NCBI RefSeq assembly: GCF_036023875.1
Contig: NZ_CP107931.1
Span: 3,100,001-3,164,000, forward strand
Reading direction: 5' to 3'
DNA: 64,000 nucleotides
Source: Mycobacterium sp. NBC_00419
GTDB taxonomy: Bacteria > Actinomycetota > Actinomycetes > Mycobacteriales > Mycobacteriaceae
Part shown: positions 60,101 to 64,000 of the stretch, one piece after another
Layout of the letters: each line of letters opens with the position of its first letter
Numbering within the stretch: position 1 is the stretch's first letter
Notes under the pieces: generated by a model
The model's input: the letters and a program-made list of their open reading frames with translations, nothing else
Database searches by the model: none
Told to the model about the DNA's origin: nothing
Made by a program: the position numbers and the translations under genes

Positions 60101-63100
60101 TCGGCGGCCAGCGTTGCGGGGAAGGCCGGGAACGCAACGCCCGTGCACAGGTCGAGCAGCACTGGGTGGATCGGCTCGGTGCCGAGATGTTCGGCGAGTT
60201 CGTCGCCGACGACGATGTCACCGATCGCCTCGCCCTCGCCGACCCACAGCGACTTCAGCGATGTCGCCCACGTCGGACCCCAGGCCAGTTCCATGTCACT
60301 GAAGATGTCGAACAGATCCTGGGGCCGGGTCCGCTCCATCTGCTCGATCGCCTCGTCCGGACCGACAGCGGCATCCGGCGACTCGGGCTCGGTATCCGCA
60401 CCGGTCACCAGACTGCCGTCGGCGTTCAGCGACCATTCCGCGTCCCGAACCCCGTGGGGGCGGCTGTGCACCTGGAACTTCCAGCCATCGTCGACCGGAT
60501 GAAGCGTTAGCTGGACTTCACGAGAAGCTTTGTCCGGCAGGATGATCGGCTCGTAGAAGAACGCCTCTTGCACGCGTGCGGGCGCACCTGCGGCGGCCAG
60601 CGCCATCGCCGCATAGGTTGCTCCCGGCACCACCACGGTGCCGTAGATCACGTGATGAGCGAGCCACGGCTGAGTCTTGACCGACAGCACGCTGCTGTAC
60701 ACGGTGTCGCCGGAAGCGAGATCCTTTGCGCTGCCGACGATGCCGGATGCCGACAGCCCGCCTGAGGTCAGTGCGGACATGCCGGAGCTCTTCGGCCAGT
60801 ACCGGCGCCGCTGGAACGGATAGGTGGGCAGCTCGAGCGTGCGCCCCGGCGTGTGCTGTCCGGCACCGAAATTGGGCCGATGCCCGCAGACGTACGTCGT
60901 GGCCAGCGCTTCGGCGATCTGCCGGGCAGCGTTGGCTCCCTTGCGCAGCGAGACGATCGCAAGCGGCGTCGCCGACGACTCCGGCCAGCTCTGCAGAGCC
61001 GCAGCGGTCAGGATCGGCTGTGGACCGATCTCCATCAGGACCGAGCAGCCCAACGCGGCGACGGTGCGCACGCTTTCGGTGAACTGCACGGGTTGGCGGG
61101 AATGGCGCCGCCAGTACTGCGCATCCAGCGGGGTCTGGGCGTTGAGCACCATCCCGGTGCGGTTGCAGACCAGAGGCAGTGTGGGGGCGTCGAAATGGAA
61201 CTGGCCGGCGAACGCCTCGAACTCGTCGAGAACCGGCTCGAGCAGTTCGGAATGGAAGGCGTGGCTGGTCTCCAGCCAGGTGCACCGGGTCCCGTCCTGG
61301 CCGCAGGCTTCGGCAATCTTCTCGAGGTCCTCGGCCGGCCCCGACAGGACGGTGTTGCGGCCGTTGTACGCGCCGACCGAGACGCGCGGGAAACCCTCGG
61401 CGGCGCGCTCGACGTAGTCCGGATCGGCGAAGATCGCCACCATCCGACCACCCGGCGGCAAGCTGCCGAACAGCCTGCCGCGTTCGGCGATCAGCCGGGC
61501 GCCGTCCTCGAGGCTGAACACGCCCGCCACGCATGCCGCGGCGTACTGGCCCACGCTGTGGCCGAGCACCACGTCGGGTTCAATGCCCCACGATTGCCAT
61601 AGCCGGGCCAGCCCCATCTCGACTGCGAATATCGCCGGCTGTGCAAACGACGTGTGCCGCAACGTTTCTGCGGCCGCCCGGTCGGTGCTGTAGAGCACCT
61701 CCAGCAACGGCTGCGGCAGTATCGGATCGACGGCCTGCGCGCAGCGCCGCATCGTCTCAGCGAATACCGGCTCACTGTCGAACAGTTCGCGTGCCATCCC
61801 GGCGTACTGGCTGCCCTGGCCGGGAAAGAACCACGCCGTGGTGGGTGGGTCGGCGCATTCTCTGCGCAGCACGCCCGGCCGTGTCCGGTTGGCCAGCAGA
61901 TCTTCCAGGAGGAGCCCGGCCTCCCGCGGCGAGTTCGCGACGATCGCAGCGCGGTGCTCGAAGTGGGAGCGTCCCGTGCCGGCGGTGAAACACACGTCGG
62001 CGAAGGGGACGTCGGGATGCTCGGCCAGCCAGCCGGTGTATCGCTGCGCCAGCGCCATCAGGCCTGGCGCGGAACGTGCGGACAGCGGCAGGACGCTGAA
62101 CGGCTCCCGGGTCTGCTCGGGTGCGGGGACCTCGTCGGTCGGTTCGGCGGCGTCGGAGGTCGCGGGTGCTTCCTCGATGACGACGTGGGCATTCGTGCCG
62201 GTGAACCCGAAGGCGCTGACACCGGCCCGCCGCGGTCGACCCTCGGGATGCCATGGCGTCGCGTGGTCGACGACACGCACGGGCAGCGAGTCCCACGGGA
62301 TATGCGGTGACGGGTCGTGGAAGTGCAGGCTCGGCGGCAGCAGGTCGTGTTGCAGGGACAACACGACCTTGACCAGACCGGCGACCCCGGCCGCGGACTC
62401 CAGATGCCCGATGTTGGTCTTGGCCGTGCCGATCAGCAGCGGCCGGCTCGGATCGCGGTCGGCGCCGTAGACGGCGGCGGCGGCCTGCACTTCGATCGGG
62501 TCGCCCAGCGGAGTGCCGGTGCCGTGCGCCTCGAGGTAGTCCACATCAGCGCCGGTCAGACCCGCGCGCGCCAGCGCGGTGGCGATGAGCCGTTGCTGCG
62601 CACCACCGTTGGGAACGGTCAGCCCACTGGATGCGCCGTCCTGGTTCACTGCGGTGCTGCGGATGACGGCACAGATCCGGTCGCCGTCACGCTGGGCGTC
62701 GCTGAGGCGCTTGAGCACCAGGACACCACAGCCCTCGCCGCGGACGTAGCCGTCGGCCGCGGCGTCGAAGGTTTTGCATCGGCCGTCGGGGGCCAACATC
62801 CGGGCGCGGGAGGCGGCGACGAGCGACGCCGGGCTCAGCAGGACGTTCACCCCGGCGGCCAGAGCCAAGTCGCAGTCACCGGAGCGCAGTGCCTGGGTGG
62901 CCTGGTGGACGGCTACCAGCGAGGAGCTGCATGCGGTGTCGACGGCCATGGCGGGGCCCTCAAGCCCGAGGACGAAGGCAACCCGGCCGGCGACGGCGTT
63001 GAGCGCATTGCCGGTGATGAAGTGGGCTTCGAGGTTGTCCACCGAATCCCCGGACAGCAGATGCGAATACTCGTTGGCGCCCACGCCGACGAAGACCCCG

Positions 63101-64000
63101 GTCCGGCTGCCCCGCAGCGACGCCGCGGAATAGCCCGCCCGCTCCAGGCCTTCCCAGGCGACTTCGAGCATCAGTCGCTGTTGAGGGTCGATCCAGACCG
63201 CTTCGCGCGGGGAGATGCCGAAGAACTCCGGGTCGAATCCGTCGACGCTGTCGAGGTATCCGCCACTGCGGGTGTAGATCTTGCCCGCAGCTTGCTGGTC
63301 GGGATCGTAGAACTCGTCGATGTCGAAGCGGTCCTCGGGAATCTCTCGGATCGCGTCTACCCCGTGGGACAGCACATCCCAGTAGGCGTCGGGATCCGGG
63401 GCACCCGGGAATCGGCACGCCACCGAGACGATCGCGATCGGTTCATCGGCGCCCGCGATCGCCAGTGACGCGGTAGGTGCCGCGGCGGCGGGCGTCGGCC
63501 GGTCGCTGAGCTCGAGGACGTCGCCGATCAGGTAGGTGGCAACATCCGATAGCCGCGGATAGTCCATCGCCAGTGTGGCGGGCAGTTCCTTGCCGACGGC
63601 CTGCTCCAGCCGGCGGCGCAGTTCGACCGCCATCAGCGAATCCATGCCGAGATCGAAGAATCCCGTGTCCTCGCGGATCTCCGAGGCGTCGATCCTGGTC
63701 ACCTCTGCCACGGTGGTGCGCAGGTGGTCCAGGACGAGCTTGCGGCGCTGCTGCGCCGGCGCCGCGGTCAGGCGTTCGACCAGTCGGGTACTCCCGGATG
63801 TCTGCGCCGCGGGGGCCGTCTCATCGGGTGCGGACAGGCGCGCCTCCTGACCCACCTCGTCGAGGAGGGCGCGGCGTCCGGTCTGTAGGTACACGGCCAG
63901 GAATCGATTCCAGTCGACCCGTGCCACCACCTGCTGCGCGGGTGACTGCGCAGGCCCCATCGATTCGGCCATCGCGGCCAGGGCATCGCCTGGTGTCAGC
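57130..64000 (-). CDS. Modular type I polyketide synthase, C-terminal part (5' end beyond window)
   Basis: The frame is open to the right edge; the first 30 residues look like the end of a KR domain, so ATG 63972 is internal. Domains in order: KR end; ACP (DLGMDSLMAVEL, near 63640); KS (DTACSSSLVAVH, then EAHGTGTPLGDPIE and NIGHLE); AT (GHSVGQ near 61550; SHAFH near 61260, indicating malonyl-CoA); DH (HVIYGTVVVP near 60660); ER (NADPH site IHAASGGVGLAAVQ near 58800); KR (TGGLGALGL near 58230; active-site Ser and Tyr in YSSASAILGSPSQVNYA); final ACP (LGTDSLMAVEL near 57330). There is no thioesterase. At least one fully reducing module plus part of another; product unknown, Pks12-like multimodular architecture possible. 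Confidence 0.92.
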   Translation of the reverse strand, partial: LTPGDALAAMAESMGPAQSPAQQVVARVDWNRFLAVYLQTGRRALLDEVGQEARLSAPDETAPAAQTSGSTRLVERLTAAPAQQRRKLVLDHLRTTVAEVTRIDASEIREDTGFFDLGMDSLMAVELRRRLEQAVGKELPATLAMDYPRLSDVATYLIGDVLELSDRPTPAAAAPTASLAIAGADEPIAIVSVACRFPGAPDPDAYWDVLSHGVDAIREIPEDRFDIDEFYDPDQQAAGKIYTRSGGYLDSVDGFDPEFFGISPREAVWIDPQQRLMLEVAWEGLERAGYSAASLRGSRTGVFVGVGANEYSHLLSGDSVDNLEAHFITGNALNAVAGRVAFVLGLEGPAMAVDTACSSSLVAVHQATQALRSGDCDLALAAGVNVLLSPASLVAASRARMLAPDGRCKTFDAAADGYVRGEGCGVLVLKRLSDAQRDGDRICAVIRSTAVNQDGASSGLTVPNGGAQQRLIATALARAGLTGADVDYLEAHGTGTPLGDPIEVQAAAAVYGADRDPSRPLLIGTAKTNIGHLESAAGVAGLVKVVLSLQHDLLPPSLHFHDPSPHIPWDSLPVRVVDHATPWHPEGRPRRAGVSAFGFTGTNAHVVIEEAPATSDAAEPTDEVPAPEQTREPFSVLPLSARSAPGLMALAQRYTGWLAEHPDVPFADVCFTAGTGRSHFEHRAAIVANSPREAGLLLEDLLANRTRPGVLRRECADPPTTAWFFPGQGSQYAGMARELFDSEPVFAETMRRCAQAVDPILPQPLLEVLYSTDRAAAETLRHTSFAQPAIFAVEMGLARLWQSWGIEPDVVLGHSVGQYAAACVAGVFSLEDGARLIAERGRLFGSLPPGGRMVAIFADPDYVERAAEGFPRVSVGAYNGRNTVLSGPAEDLEKIAEACGQDGTRCTWLETSHAFHSELLEPVLDEFEAFAGQFHFDAPTLPLVCNRTGMVLNAQTPLDAQYWRRHSRQPVQFTESVRTVAALGCSVLMEIGPQPILTAAALQSWPESSATPLAIVSLRKGANAARQIAEALATTYVCGHRPNFGAGQHTPGRTLELPTYPFQRRRYWPKSSGMSALTSGGLSASGIVGSAKDLASGDTVYSSVLSVKTQPWLAHHVIYGTVVVPGATYAAMALAAAGAPARVQEAFFYEPIILPDKASREVQLTLHPVDDGWKFQVHSRPHGVRDAEWSLNADGSLVTGADTEPESPDAAVGPDEAIEQMERTRPQDLFDIFSDMELAWGPTWATSLKSLWVGEGEAIGDIVVGDELAEHLGTEPIHPVLLDLCTGVAFPAFPATLAAEQGMSDLFLPLRYGQVQIREKMPRRFYCRARWHNNAVNNETQVFDLDFVDPDGRSLGGIREFTVKRAPREALLRGLGGDSTRLLYALGWQEAAAPGIDQDTADKASGTWLVAGFDTLAARLPGAVGIDDVADPGSWRQAFSDAAERGAPVAGIVWRSSGKPDTDGTAGQLAGRLEAEIAALLAASQTALTEQKATLPGGIWILTEHAVATEPGESVDPVQSALWSFGRTLIAEQPTLRCRLVDTDAGEESLSWLAGALGTAVVEPETAVRQGRFLVPRLLHWARSGQLSMPRSDDYVLAPTERGAIDNLRLTETTVTAPAPHEVQVAIEAAGLNFRDVLNVLGLYPGDPGPIGGDLCGVVTEVGSEVTGFDVGQRVFGSMQGAFASRLNVPAQLLATVPDGIGAVEAATIPAAALTVRLAFDWAKLKPGDKVLIHAASGGVGLAAVQMARRHGAIVFATASTYKRSTLREMGVEYVYDSRTTDFADQILADTGGSGVDVVLNSLTNEGFVDATVRATAQGGRFAEIAKRDIWTPEQMAAVRPDIQYEIVALDVTMMTDPDHIQRLMSEVSQGLASGEWTPVPAEVYPLPEARAAFRRMQQARHIGKIVVQMPKPLQPRGDRSYLITGGLGALGLHTAAYLAQLGAGDIVLTSRRSPDAESQQAIDAITERYHCRVHVFPGDVGDEDEVAGILARIRSELPPLAGIAHLAGVLDDALLPAQTLDRFRTTLGPKAYGAYHLHRMTTEDDLEFFIVYSSASAILGSPSQVNYATANGLLDGLAAYRRARGLPATAVNFGPWGSGGMASSQAALANLSAQGMMPLDPQAALAALGEVVRHGAGQATVLKANWQRTAKMLGSIRPPLLDNVLPRDDAAATGDSQLLRQLQETPEAQRVDFIAEFLQREVQGFLRLAQPPAASSRFLDLGTDSLMAVELRNRLFGQFGGKFDISPTAVFDYPTIGELAQHLASQLPASDEAPAQQPEPGSQADQPV

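Noticed and set aside
63960..63972. ATG 63972 as the start of the polyketide synthase
   Set aside because: The frame continues unbroken to the window edge and reads like the end of a KR domain, so the gene starts outside.
1..64000. tRNA, rRNA, insertion sequences, CRISPR arrays, integrase attachment sites
   Set aside because: None recognised; the only clear DNA repeat is the 56-bp tandem duplication at 24193.

Overview
The window is high-GC actinobacterial DNA. Gene content and order point to a Mycobacterium or Mycolicibacterium chromosome. Two fixed points are the arabinogalactan/lipoarabinomannan enzyme AftD with its 57-residue partner, and the run lpqI - TetR - htdX - fabG4 - fadA2 - fadE5. 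The order follows, from memory of the M. tuberculosis map, Rv0217c (lipW) to Rv0244c (fadE5), with insertions and losses. This suggests an environmental or fast-growing species. No tRNA, rRNA, insertion sequence, CRISPR array or origin was seen. All identifications come from reading motifs and gene order; no database search was run.

Left third (1-24 kb), lipid and ketone catabolism. A LipW-type esterase is followed by an unusual cassette: a Baeyer-Villiger monooxygenase of the 4-hydroxyacetophenone type, a zinc alcohol dehydrogenase and an amidohydrolase. Next come a LipC-type esterase and a wax-ester/diacylglycerol acyltransferase. A second block (DUF4436 protein, LipO, FadD12, PlsC-like acyltransferase) reads from a divergent promoter that carries a KstR-type box and faces an EchA1-type crotonase. 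A two-subunit acyl-CoA dehydrogenase with a double hot-dog protein, a TetR unit with its own operator and a 45-residue leader protein, a FadE5 paralogue, an HtdZ-type hydratase, an AhpD-like protein and an aldehyde dehydrogenase (second KstR-type box) complete the region.

Middle (23-35 kb), envelope genes plus an insertion. Methyltransferase, GT4 glycosyltransferase and DUF5313 genes are followed by a coenzyme B12 diol/glycerol dehydratase operon. Its large and medium subunits are fused, a small subunit and a DdrA reactivase follow, and the remnant of a permease lies upstream. The conserved Rv0227c-Rv0226c pair and an Rv0228-type acyltransferase come next.

35-40 kb, a cassette: GT1 glycosyltransferase, a maltokinase-fold kinase resembling actinobacterial glucosamine kinase, a GlmS-like SIS protein, and a TetR regulator. 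The three enzyme genes are nearly contiguous and look like one amino-sugar pathway. I consider this the best candidate for an undescribed system.

39-64 kb. A minus-strand operon (57-aa DUF2613 protein, aftD, php, acyl-CoA ligase) faces lpqI across a 20-bp perfect palindrome. The HtdX/FabG4/FadA2/FadE5 beta-oxidation set shares a TTAC-N6-GTAA operator-like motif at two promoters. A secreted PE-PPE-domain esterase lies within it. The window closes inside a modular type I polyketide synthase whose N-terminus lies beyond the right edge.
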